A stretch of 19,659 nt of DNA from UBA4064 sp050179135. Lineage in GTDB: Bacteria > Desulfobacterota > Desulfobacteria > Desulfobacterales > Desulfatirhabdiaceae. The notes under the pieces were generated by a model. It did no database searches. It had not been told where the DNA came from and worked only from the letters and a program-made list of their open reading frames with translations. Below, piece by piece: positions 7,901-13,555 of this stretch (its first letter is position 1; every line of letters starts with the position of its first letter). The position numbers and the translations under genes are program-made. The DNA lies in assembly GCA_050179135.1 (NCBI GenBank), contig JBFXFK010000089.1, positions 1 to 19,659 of the forward strand, read 5' to 3'.

Positions 7901-7965
7901 CCGAAAAATGGGGTGCGGTAACCGTGACGGTTGATCGGGTTTTGCCAATGTGTCCAGGTGAATGA
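4957..7965 (+). CDS. dnaE2: Error-prone DNA polymerase III alpha subunit DnaE2 (ImuC)
   Basis: The 1002-residue product is a C-family polymerase: a PHP domain (residues 1 to about 200), palm with PPDIDVDF (catalytic Asp351 and Asp353) and KIDLLGN (Asp507), fingers and HhH region (FCKPHSASYA, LRVGLQSVKG) and a C-terminal OB domain (RRVHICAWLITGKVV, FITFEDEAG). It is shorter than replicative DnaE (about 1160 residues) and ends soon after the OB fold, without a tau-binding tail, as in DnaE2. The first PHP motif reads RSHYS, not HxH, so PHP exonuclease activity is unlikely. The internal clamp-motif position reads NPGLF (852-856), lacking the usual Gln. Role: translesion synthesis and induced mutagenesis with ImuB. 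The start overlaps the imuB stop as ATGA. Confidence 0.92.
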   Translation: MIPLATRSHYSLMWGTASVQALCAAARRLGYPALALTDTDNLYGLWPFLAACRKEGLRPVIGAEITDPGSPDRCVCLVKTHAGYRNLCRLVTCRHMNPGFRLDRDLPGLSQGLMVLTRHPHLLTAWQDQGVDGVAAIPGRPKFSDRSLIRTASDRGIPVAAIPGCYFLEPDDVSIHRLLRAIDRNTTLFRLNPADSASPDAWLAGPDAYASRFEACPEAIETTHRLFERLTFTGPDFGVVMPPWSDPGGRTPAQSLRQAAYAGAHKRYGNELSETVVDRLEHELKTIETMGFSAYFLVVRDIVQTSPRTCGRGSGSASLVAFCLGITNVCPVRHNLYFERFLNPGRSDPPDIDVDFAWDERDAVITAVLERFTGHSAMVSSHVLFQPRMALRETARVFGLPESEISRVTRQLPWFWHTDSQNPDMLADMQAMPETRTLSFPDPWPRILNLAGRLIGTPRCLSVHPGGVIITPEPIDTYVPVQRTAKGVPVVQWEKDSVEDAGLVKIDLLGNRSLGVIRDALNALEKNGMKLDEPGWNPEDDLPTRATIEQGNTMGCFYIESPAMRQLQQKAGVGDFDHLVIHSSIIRPAANPYIQAYLARLHGADWNPIHPLLSDVLDETFGIMVYQEDVSRTAVALAGFSHAAADRLRKIMSRKDRQARLADFYGQFVSGARTRGVSDDQINAIWNMMMSFDGYSFCKPHSASYARVSFQAAYLKTHFPAEFMAAVIRNGGGYYSTFAYTSEARRMGLTILPPDVNCSQIHWTGCGKTLRVGLQSVKGLSESIQNKILSCRDRAFPSMDDFLERVCPNDSDVRVLVRCGALDSLAPHAPRAALMWKLAQWQQDRSKKPGKNPGLFAAEPIAAYRPIPNLPADSPEDRLRQEFETLGFLCDRHPMTLFSKTSRPDQMVTSIDLPNHIGRRVHICAWLITGKVVHTRQGHPMEFITFEDEAGMVETVFFPKVYDRFCHLLNEHQPYRLSGKVAEKWGAVTVTVDRVLPMCPGE

Positions 7966-7979
7966 CACCTGGATTTTTT
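7953..7979 (+). terminator. Rho-independent terminator of the SOS cassette
   Basis: A perfect 8-bp stem TCCAGGTG (7953-7960) with CACCTGGA (7966-7973), a 5-nt loop AATGA, and a run of six T (7974-7979). The dnaE2 TGA stop codon (7963-7965) lies inside the loop, so the hairpin forms the very end of the coding sequence. Confidence 0.85.
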
Positions 7980-8004
7980 GATCTCACGTAGCGTCGAAAA
8001 CGAA

Positions 8005-8033
8005 TTGACAAAAAATGACTTTATACTTAGTCT
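8005..8033 (+). promoter_or_regulatory. Weak candidate promoter of the PIN toxin-antitoxin pair
   Basis: TTGACA at 8005-8010 with a weak -10 TAGTCT (8028-8033) at 17 bp; TATACT at 8022-8027 is a better hexamer but only 11 bp away. GACT-N8-AGTC (8017-8032) is a small inverted repeat that could be an operator. The position between the dnaE2 terminator and the antitoxin gene supports a promoter here. Confidence 0.3.
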
Positions 8034-8077
8034 GATTATCATGAAAGGACAATCTCATTGATGAAAGGGGGGACCAA

Positions 8078-8344
8078 ATGCCTGCAAAAGAAACCATACA
8101 TGTTCAACAAGGGGTCTGGATTGACCAACACTGGTTACAATTGGCCGGGTTGGGTACGCATGTGAAAATCGAATTCATACCCGGTGAAATACGTATTCAA
8201 TCCGCTACGGATTTGGCTGATGAAAAAAGACCGTCACAAAAAGGCTGGAATACGTTAAGCACTTTGGGTGATGATGCTGAGGATGGGTGCTTGGACAATG
8301 CCTCTGAAAATCACGATCGATTTCTTTATGGAAAGCGGTCATGA
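8078..8344 (+). CDS. Putative antitoxin of a VapBC-like pair
   Basis: The 88-residue product has an N-terminal stretch IHVQQGVWIDQHWLQLAGLG followed by VKIEFIPGEIRIQSA, resembling a swapped-hairpin AbrB/MazE-type fold found in many antitoxins (DNA binding and autorepression). The C-terminal half is acidic and polar, as expected for a flexible toxin-binding tail. A strong ribosome-binding site (AGGGGGGA) lies just before the ATG. The stop overlaps the start of the PIN-domain gene as ATGA, the standard antitoxin-first arrangement. The family is inferred from the partner and the short fold match, so the class could differ. Confidence 0.65.
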   Translation: MPAKETIHVQQGVWIDQHWLQLAGLGTHVKIEFIPGEIRIQSATDLADEKRPSQKGWNTLSTLGDDAEDGCLDNASENHDRFLYGKRS

Positions 8345-8757
8345 AACGCATTTTTGTCGATACCAGTGCATGGGATGCGATTGCAGACAAAAGCGACAAA
8401 AATCATGTCTGCGCCCTGGAGTACAGAGATGAGATTATTGGCCAATACATTCTGATAACCTCTGATTATGTTCTGGATGAATTATACACCTTGTTGTTGA
8501 TGAATGTCGGCTACCAACAGACGATTCGATTCAAATCCAAAATAGATATTCTAATTTCCGAAAATGTGCTGAAAATTTATTGGGTTACAAATAATATTCA
8601 TAATCGGGCATGGCAGACATTCAGAAAATTCAACATCGACAAGCAATGGTCGTTCACAGATTGCGCTTCATATACGATTATGAAAGATTTCGCTATTGCG
8701 ACAGTTTTTGCATTTGATCACCACTTTGAACAAATGGGTTTTAACCGAAAACCTTGA
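8341..8757 (+). CDS. PIN-domain ribonuclease toxin (VapC-like)
   Basis: The 138-residue product has the PIN-domain layout: RIFVDTSAW at the N-terminus with Asp7, VLDELYTLL with Glu47, SFTDCAS with Asp107 and FAFDHHFEQMGF with Asp126. These four acidic residues are the usual metal-binding active site, so the enzyme looks intact. PIN toxins of this kind cleave RNA, often tRNA or rRNA, and are held inactive by the partner antitoxin encoded immediately upstream (4-bp overlap). The pair follows the dnaE2 terminator and has lower GC than the SOS cassette, consistent with later acquisition. Confidence 0.82.
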   Translation: MKRIFVDTSAWDAIADKSDKNHVCALEYRDEIIGQYILITSDYVLDELYTLLLMNVGYQQTIRFKSKIDILISENVLKIYWVTNNIHNRAWQTFRKFNIDKQWSFTDCASYTIMKDFAIATVFAFDHHFEQMGFNRKP

Positions 8758-8762
8758 AATCC

Positions 8763-8789
8763 CTTCGTGGTCTTCGTGTTCTTCGTGGT
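8763..8789. repeat. Three tandem 9-bp repeats (CTTCGTGKT)
   Basis: CTTCGTGGT (8763-8771), CTTCGTGTT (8772-8780) and CTTCGTGGT (8781-8789) lie directly after the PIN gene stop. Sequence of this type is a common bacterial intergenic repeat. It produces an apparent N-terminal extension (SLRGLRVLRG) of the next reading frame that should not be annotated as protein. Confidence 0.65.
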
Positions 8790-8805
8790 TCATTCTTTCC
8801 CGGGT

Positions 8806-8834
8806 TTGATATTATTCACCACACTTTTGATACT
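8806..8834 (+). promoter_or_regulatory. Weak candidate promoter of the envelope operon
   Basis: TTGATA (8806-8811) with GATACT (8829-8834) at 17 bp, about 70 bp before the GTG start of the RcnB-like gene. Both hexamers are imperfect. It is the best pair seen in the 150-bp gap. Confidence 0.28.
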
Positions 8835-8906
8835 ATAGCTTTTACCCTAAAACACAATCCCCCCATCTTCCTGAAACCCTTAACACCATATGCACTGGAG
8901 ACGACC

Positions 8907-9443
8907 GTGCGGCGAATCATTTTTCAACTGGGTATAGCCCTTGGACTTTTGGCAATCGGCATGTTTGTCGTCGGACCTGTGGCGGCGGATAAACCCCCAT
9001 GGGCCGGTAACAGTAAAAGTGATAAACAGTCACAAAAAAAAGCCCATTCAAAACAAAACGAAAAGCCGAAAAAGACCTCTGACAAGGGGTCGAATTCAGG
9101 CGGGCAAGGCGGAACAACCACAGGATATTTTATTGAAGTGGATCGGGCTCCCATCGATTATTACTATGCGGACCAGTTCCGAAGCGGTAAATGCCCTCCC
9201 GGCCTGGCCAAAAAGGACAATGGTTGCCGTCCGCCCGGCCACGCCAAAAATTGGGTTCTGTATCAACCGCTGCCCGCTCATGTCATCTATTATGATCTGC
9301 CCCCAACAATTCTGTTTTATCTTGGCCCGCCCCCATCCGGGCACCGCTTTGTTCGGGTGGCGCAAGATATCCTTCTGATAACTGCTGGAACCGGCATGGT
9401 CGTCGATGCCATCGAAGATCTGGGAATGGTTCTTGGCCAATAA
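8907..9443 (+). CDS. RcnB/CigR-like periplasmic protein
   Basis: The 178-residue product begins with a signal peptide (charged VRR, a hydrophobic core to residue 25, likely cleavage after VAA at residue 27). A Lys/Ser/Gln-rich low-complexity linker (about 35-65) follows. The C-terminal half contains CPPGLAKKDNGCRPPGHAK, then a Tyr/Pro-rich strand pair and GHRFVRVAQDILLITAGTGM, the pattern of RcnB-family proteins (RcnB in nickel/cobalt homeostasis, CigR in Salmonella). Two cysteines bracket the PPGLAKK repeat. The GTG at 8907 was chosen because GGAG lies 6 nt upstream and it places the signal peptide at the N-terminus; an earlier ATG at 8754 would read through repeat sequence. It lies 14 bp from the PBP gene, suggesting an envelope role; the exact function is unknown. 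Confidence 0.7.
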   Translation: MRRIIFQLGIALGLLAIGMFVVGPVAADKPPWAGNSKSDKQSQKKAHSKQNEKPKKTSDKGSNSGGQGGTTTGYFIEVDRAPIDYYYADQFRSGKCPPGLAKKDNGCRPPGHAKNWVLYQPLPAHVIYYDLPPTILFYLGPPPSGHRFVRVAQDILLITAGTGMVVDAIEDLGMVLGQ

Positions 9444-9457
9444 CGAAAAAACACCCC

Positions 9458-11785
9458 ATGCAAAAAGACCAAAAAACCGTTCGCTCATGGCCTCTGCTGC
9501 TCAAAACATTTTGCGGCATGCTTGTTGTCATTCTTCTGGGTGCAGGTGTTTACGGTTGGCATCTTTCCAAAGAGATCGAAAATCGGTTTTCGACCCGTCG
9601 CTGGAAGATCCCATCGAAAGTGTATTCTGATTCGGTCGTTCTCTATCCCGGTCAACAGATGAGCCGGCATGCACTGTTATCCAGATTGGGGCGGTTGCAT
9701 TATCGCCTTTCAGATCGTTTGCCAAATCGAAAAGGAGAAATGCGGCATACTGGAGAGACGCTCGAATTATTTTTGAACGATCTCAATATTCCCGCACGGA
9801 AAAGGGAAGGTTTTCCAGTGAAACTGGTTTTGAAAGAGAATGAAATTGTGAATATCACCCACCTCCAAAGTGGTGAACAGATTCCCCTTCTTGACCTGGA
9901 GCCTGAAGAGCTCATGATCTTTTTTGATCCTGACAGGGAGGAACGACGGCTCATCTCGATCAACCAGGTGCCGCAACACGTCATTTATTCATTTCTGGCC
10001 GCGGAAGATGCCGATTTTTATCATCATCCTGGTATCGATATATGGGGAGTCCTCAGGGCGCTTTATGTCAACGTGAGAGACCGTGAGATGAGTCAGGGCG
10101 GCTCGACCATCACCCAGCAACTGGCCAAAAATTATTTTCTTACCCCTGAAAAAACCGTGAGCCGGAAACTCAAAGAGATCGTCATGGCGCTTGTCATGGA
10201 GATCATGTACGAAAAGGATGAAATTCTGGAAATATATTTCAATGAGATATATCTGGGTCAAAAAGGATCGGTTTCGGTAAACGGGCTGGGAGAGGCCTCC
10301 CATTTTTATTTCGACAAACCTGTTTCCGAGCTCAGTCTGGCAGAAGGCGCTGTCATTGCCGGGCTTGTCAAGGCGCCCAATCGGTACAGCCCCTATGTCG
10401 ACAAGGATCTCTGTCTGGAAAGAAGAAACGCAATCCTGAAGACCATGTTGCAGCGCGAGTGGATTTCCCGGAAAGATTACGACATCTCCCAAAGCTCACC
10501 GGTAACCCCGGCCGGTTTTCATGCCTATGGAAAGAAAGCGCCCTATTTTATGGATTATCTTTCCAGTCAGCTTCAGGCCCTGTATCCCAGGGAGGCGTTG
10601 TCGAGCCTTGGACTTTCTGTTTTTACGACACTTGACACCCAGGTTCAGATTGCGGCGGAAAAGGCTTTGTCTGACGGGCTTGCCCGGATTGAAAAAAACG
10701 ATCCCACCCTGATGAACACGGATCCGGGCAAAATGCTTCAGGGCGCGATCATCGTCATGCAGCCCAAAACAGGTTACATCCTTGCCATGGCGGGTGGCCG
10801 GGATTACAAAACAAGCCAGTTCAACCGGGCAACACAGGCGAAACGTCAACCCGGCAGCGCCTTCAAGCCTTTTGTCTTTCTATGCGGCCTTGACCAATAT
10901 ACCCCTGTTTCAAAGCTTTCGAATCTCCCGGCAACTTACACGGTGGACGGGAAGTCTTGGCAGCCTCAGAATTATTCATTCATCGAGGGAGAGTCTGTCT
11001 CACTCAGAACCGCCATCGCGCGTTCAGTAAACCTGGCTGCGGTGGATCTGGCATTGAAGATCGGGATCGATGAAATTATTCAGAACACCAGACGCTTTGG
11101 TTTTTCAACCCCTTTGAATCCCTATCCGTCGCTGGCTTTGGGGGCATCGGAGGTCATTCCGATTGAACTGGCACGGGCATACTGCCCATTTGCCGCTGAC
11201 GGCATGCTCCCGTTTCCCCTTTCCCTGAAGGATGTTGAAGATGAAGACGGCAATATCATTGAAGGCCGCCATATGACGGTTGAAAGCGTGATATCACCCG
11301 CCAAAGCATTCATGATGAGCTCCCTGCTTCGAAGCGTCGTGACCGATGGCACGGCCGGATCCCTGAAAAATTTGGGCATCACCCAGCCGGTTGCCGGAAA
11401 AACCGGCACAACCAATGATTCCAGAGATGCCTGGTTTGTGGGATACACACCCAATATCCTCGCGCTGGTTTGGGTCGGCACGGATGATGGCACACCCCTG
11501 CATGGAACAGGGGCCAGCCTGGCCCTTCCCATCTGGGCGGATCTGGTGAAGCAAATTCCACAGTTTTCATCCGGTGAATGGTTTAAAATGCCGCCGGGCA
11601 TTATCGAAGAGACCATATGTTCTGAAAGCGGTCATATCGCGGTCAGGGGTCAATGTCCAAAACCGGTGCGCGAAATTTTTCTGGAGGGCCAAGCCCCCGC
11701 CAATACATGTTCGGTTCATCAACATGGTGGAAATCCATTTAAAAAAGTCATTGAGGAGATCAGAGATTTTATCGACAGCCTTTAA
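9458..11785 (+). CDS. Bifunctional class A penicillin-binding protein, PBP1b type
   Basis: The 775-residue product polymerises and cross-links peptidoglycan. It has a short cytoplasmic tail, one TM segment (about residues 13-33), a UB2H-like region (about 45-150, KIPSKVYSDSVVLYPGQ), a GT51 transglycosylase domain and a transpeptidase domain. In GT51, AAEDADFYHHPG gives catalytic Glu183, followed by GGSTITQQLAKN, the KEI region and EIYFNEIYLGQ. In the transpeptidase, SxxK is SAFK with Ser467 and Lys470, SxN is Ser523-Val-Asn525 and KTGT is 648-651. All catalytic motifs are intact. The UB2H-like region points to the PBP1b subtype, which is regulated by outer-membrane lipoproteins. No strong ribosome-binding site is visible. 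It overlaps the downstream lipoprotein gene by 62 bp if that gene's ATG is right. Confidence 0.92.
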   Translation: MQKDQKTVRSWPLLLKTFCGMLVVILLGAGVYGWHLSKEIENRFSTRRWKIPSKVYSDSVVLYPGQQMSRHALLSRLGRLHYRLSDRLPNRKGEMRHTGETLELFLNDLNIPARKREGFPVKLVLKENEIVNITHLQSGEQIPLLDLEPEELMIFFDPDREERRLISINQVPQHVIYSFLAAEDADFYHHPGIDIWGVLRALYVNVRDREMSQGGSTITQQLAKNYFLTPEKTVSRKLKEIVMALVMEIMYEKDEILEIYFNEIYLGQKGSVSVNGLGEASHFYFDKPVSELSLAEGAVIAGLVKAPNRYSPYVDKDLCLERRNAILKTMLQREWISRKDYDISQSSPVTPAGFHAYGKKAPYFMDYLSSQLQALYPREALSSLGLSVFTTLDTQVQIAAEKALSDGLARIEKNDPTLMNTDPGKMLQGAIIVMQPKTGYILAMAGGRDYKTSQFNRATQAKRQPGSAFKPFVFLCGLDQYTPVSKLSNLPATYTVDGKSWQPQNYSFIEGESVSLRTAIARSVNLAAVDLALKIGIDEIIQNTRRFGFSTPLNPYPSLALGASEVIPIELARAYCPFAADGMLPFPLSLKDVEDEDGNIIEGRHMTVESVISPAKAFMMSSLLRSVVTDGTAGSLKNLGITQPVAGKTGTTNDSRDAWFVGYTPNILALVWVGTDDGTPLHGTGASLALPIWADLVKQIPQFSSGEWFKMPPGIIEETICSESGHIAVRGQCPKPVREIFLEGQAPANTCSVHQHGGNPFKKVIEEIRDFIDSL

Positions 11786-12197
11786 AACGATTCTTTTTGT
11801 TCTGGCAGGTGTCCCGTTTCTGATTACCGGTTGCGCCGGCTTTCCGTCCGGGTCTTCTCCCCGGACGCAACAGGCGCCCAAAGCCGTGCCGCCTCACTCC
11901 CAGCCGGAGGCGCCAAAGAAAACGGATTCCCGGACCATCGCATCCCTGAGACTCACGGACCAGGCACAGAAACTGATCGCGTCCAATCAGCCGGATCAGG
12001 CCATCCGGATAATCGAACAAGCGATCGCAATCGATCCGACCAACGGGCAAAATTATTATTTTTTGGCAGAGGCATGGTTGATGAAAGGAGACAGGAACCA
12101 GGCCATGTCATTCAATCGGCTGGCCGAAATCTATCTGGAAACCGATGCCGCCTGGGTTCTGAAAGTGACGCGGCAGAAGGAAAAAATAATAAAATGA
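11724..12197 (+). CDS. TPR lipoprotein (candidate PBP1b partner)
   Basis: The 157-residue product has a basic N-region, a hydrophobic segment TILFVLAGVPFLITGC and a lipobox with Cys37 (LITGC); Ala at +2 predicts outer-membrane sorting. A Pro/Ser/Gln linker (about 38-70) leads to two TPR-like helix pairs: SLRLTDQAQKLIASNQPDQA and AIRIIEQAIAIDPTN, then YYFLAEAWLMKGDRNQAMS. The ATG at 11724 lies within the PBP gene and has no clear ribosome-binding site. A good AGGAGA at 11754-11759 precedes only ATT or TTG codons in frame, so a shorter, non-ATG start is possible and would give a more typical signal peptide. Adjacency to a PBP1b-type gene suggests a peptidoglycan synthase regulator; that is inference. 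Confidence 0.7.
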   Translation: MVEIHLKKSLRRSEILSTAFKTILFVLAGVPFLITGCAGFPSGSSPRTQQAPKAVPPHSQPEAPKKTDSRTIASLRLTDQAQKLIASNQPDQAIRIIEQAIAIDPTNGQNYYFLAEAWLMKGDRNQAMSFNRLAEIYLETDAAWVLKVTRQKEKIIK

Positions 12198-12235
12198 TCC
12201 GGATAAAGACGGATTAATCATTCAGGAGTATGGAT

Positions 12236-13126
12236 ATGCCAAAAGCCCATTTCAACGGAATTCATATCGCGTATGAAACATTCGGAAACCCGTCCGGCCG
12301 CCCTCTTCTTCTGATTGTCGGTCTGGGCGGACAACTGATCCATTGGGATGATGATTTATGTCAAAATCTGGCCGAAAGAGGTCACTTTGTCATCCGGTAT
12401 GATAATCGGGACAGTGGACTGTCTGCAAAAATTGATGACGCCGGAATACCGGATTTTGTTGATATTTTTAATAAAATCAAGCAGAAAAAAAAATTTTGTC
12501 CGCCATATACCCTGGATGACATGGCGGATGACGCCATCGGGCTTCTGGATGCCCTAAAAATCCGGAAGGCCCATATCTGTGGCATGTCCATGGGGGGAAT
12601 GATTGCGCAGGCCATTGCGATTCGGCGCCCGTTGCGTGTCCAGAGCATGATCTCCATTTATTCAACGACCGGCAACCCCGAAATTCCCCAGGGAAAACCG
12701 GAGGTGATGGGGCTGCTCATCGCCCCTCAGCCCAGCGAGCGGTCCGCCAATATTGAACACAGGCTTGGGATCTTTAGACGGATTGCCGGCGCCGGTTTCC
12801 CCTTTGATGAAGAATGGACCCGTCAGATTGCTGCCAATGCCTATGACAGATGTTTTTATCCTCAGGGGGTGGCGCGTCAGTTTGTTGCCATTCTGTCTCA
12901 TGGCAACCGGAAACCGGCTCTGGCAAACGTGACGGCGCCGACTCTTGTCGTACACGGGACCAGCGATCCGCTGATTCCGGTGGAAGGGGGCAGAGATACG
13001 GCGGCGGCAATCCCCGGAGCCAAACTGATGATCATTGATGGAATGGGGCACGACCTGCCTCATGGCGGGGCCTGGCCACAGATTATCGAAGCCATTGATG
13101 CACATACCCGCAAGGCGACCGTGTAA
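12236..13126 (+). CDS. Alpha/beta hydrolase
   Basis: The 296-residue product is an alpha/beta-fold hydrolase. Visible marks are the oxyanion region LLIVGLGGQ, RYDNRDSG, the nucleophile elbow GMSMGG with Ser118, Asp244 in HGTSDPLIP and His272 in GMGHDLP, completing a Ser-Asp-His triad. A basic insertion (KIKQKKKF, about 80-90) and a cap region (about 145-215) vary in the family. ATG 12236 was preferred over ATG 12230 because AGGAG (12224-12228) is 7 nt from the former and only 1 nt from the latter. Substrate cannot be told; related proteins are esterases, haloperoxidase-like or lactone hydrolases. It lies 38 bp after the TPR lipoprotein gene and may be last in that operon. Confidence 0.88.
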   Translation: MPKAHFNGIHIAYETFGNPSGRPLLLIVGLGGQLIHWDDDLCQNLAERGHFVIRYDNRDSGLSAKIDDAGIPDFVDIFNKIKQKKKFCPPYTLDDMADDAIGLLDALKIRKAHICGMSMGGMIAQAIAIRRPLRVQSMISIYSTTGNPEIPQGKPEVMGLLIAPQPSERSANIEHRLGIFRRIAGAGFPFDEEWTRQIAANAYDRCFYPQGVARQFVAILSHGNRKPALANVTAPTLVVHGTSDPLIPVEGGRDTAAAIPGAKLMIIDGMGHDLPHGGAWPQIIEAIDAHTRKATV

Positions 13127-13170
13127 ATGCCTTGCAACGCCGGTTGCCGTAAAAAACCTGGTGTCAGTTT

Positions 13171-13205
13171 CCTCTGAAATTTCAAATTTGAAATCTGAAA
13201 TACGA
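13171..13205. repeat. AT-rich inverted repeat with 16-bp perfect palindrome
   Basis: ATTTCAAATTTGAAAT (13179-13194) is a perfect 16-bp palindrome and is followed by a partial further copy (CTGAAATAC). Sequence of this type (TTTGAAATCTGAAAT) is a widespread bacterial intergenic repeat. In the gap after the hydrolase gene it could also act as a weak bidirectional hairpin, though no T-run follows. Confidence 0.55.
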
Positions 13206-13248
13206 CAGGTGAACGACGCGTATCGTATCGTGTAATGGAGAAAAGCCA

Positions 13249-13491
13249 ATGACTATCGGGATAATTCACGATCTTTTTTTGTGGTGTTCCATCATCAACT
13301 ACGGGGTGCTGCTGGTATGGTTTTTGTTTTTCACATTTGCCCATGACTGGATGTTCCGGTTTCATGGCCAATGGTTTCAATTGTCGGTTTCACAATTCGA
13401 TACCATTCATTACGCAGGCATGGCGATTTACAAGATTGGCATTCTTCTGTTGAATCTCGTTCCGTATACCGCATTGCACCTTGTCCGATAA
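13249..13491 (+). CDS. DUF6868 small membrane protein
   Basis: The 80-residue product has two hydrophobic segments, LFLWCSIINYGVLLVWFLFF (about 9-28) and a second near 56-78 (AIYKIGILLLNLVPYTAL). The linker contains HDWMFRFHGQWFQLS and FDTIHYAGMA, which match the DUF6868 family of small inner-membrane proteins. No activity is known. GGAG lies 8 nt before the ATG. The gene stands between the hydrolase and the sensor kinase on the same strand; whether it belongs to either unit cannot be told. Confidence 0.75.
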   Translation: MTIGIIHDLFLWCSIINYGVLLVWFLFFTFAHDWMFRFHGQWFQLSVSQFDTIHYAGMAIYKIGILLLNLVPYTALHLVR

Positions 13492-13555
13492 GGAAAAAAG
13501 TTGATGAACCGGATCAAATGGTTGGCCTGAAGGCTGCACGGGAAACGGCCTTGCA

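Noticed and set aside
8754..8906. Upstream extension of the RcnB-like gene
   Set aside because: It translates the 9-bp tandem repeat and would bury the signal peptide 51 residues inside the protein.
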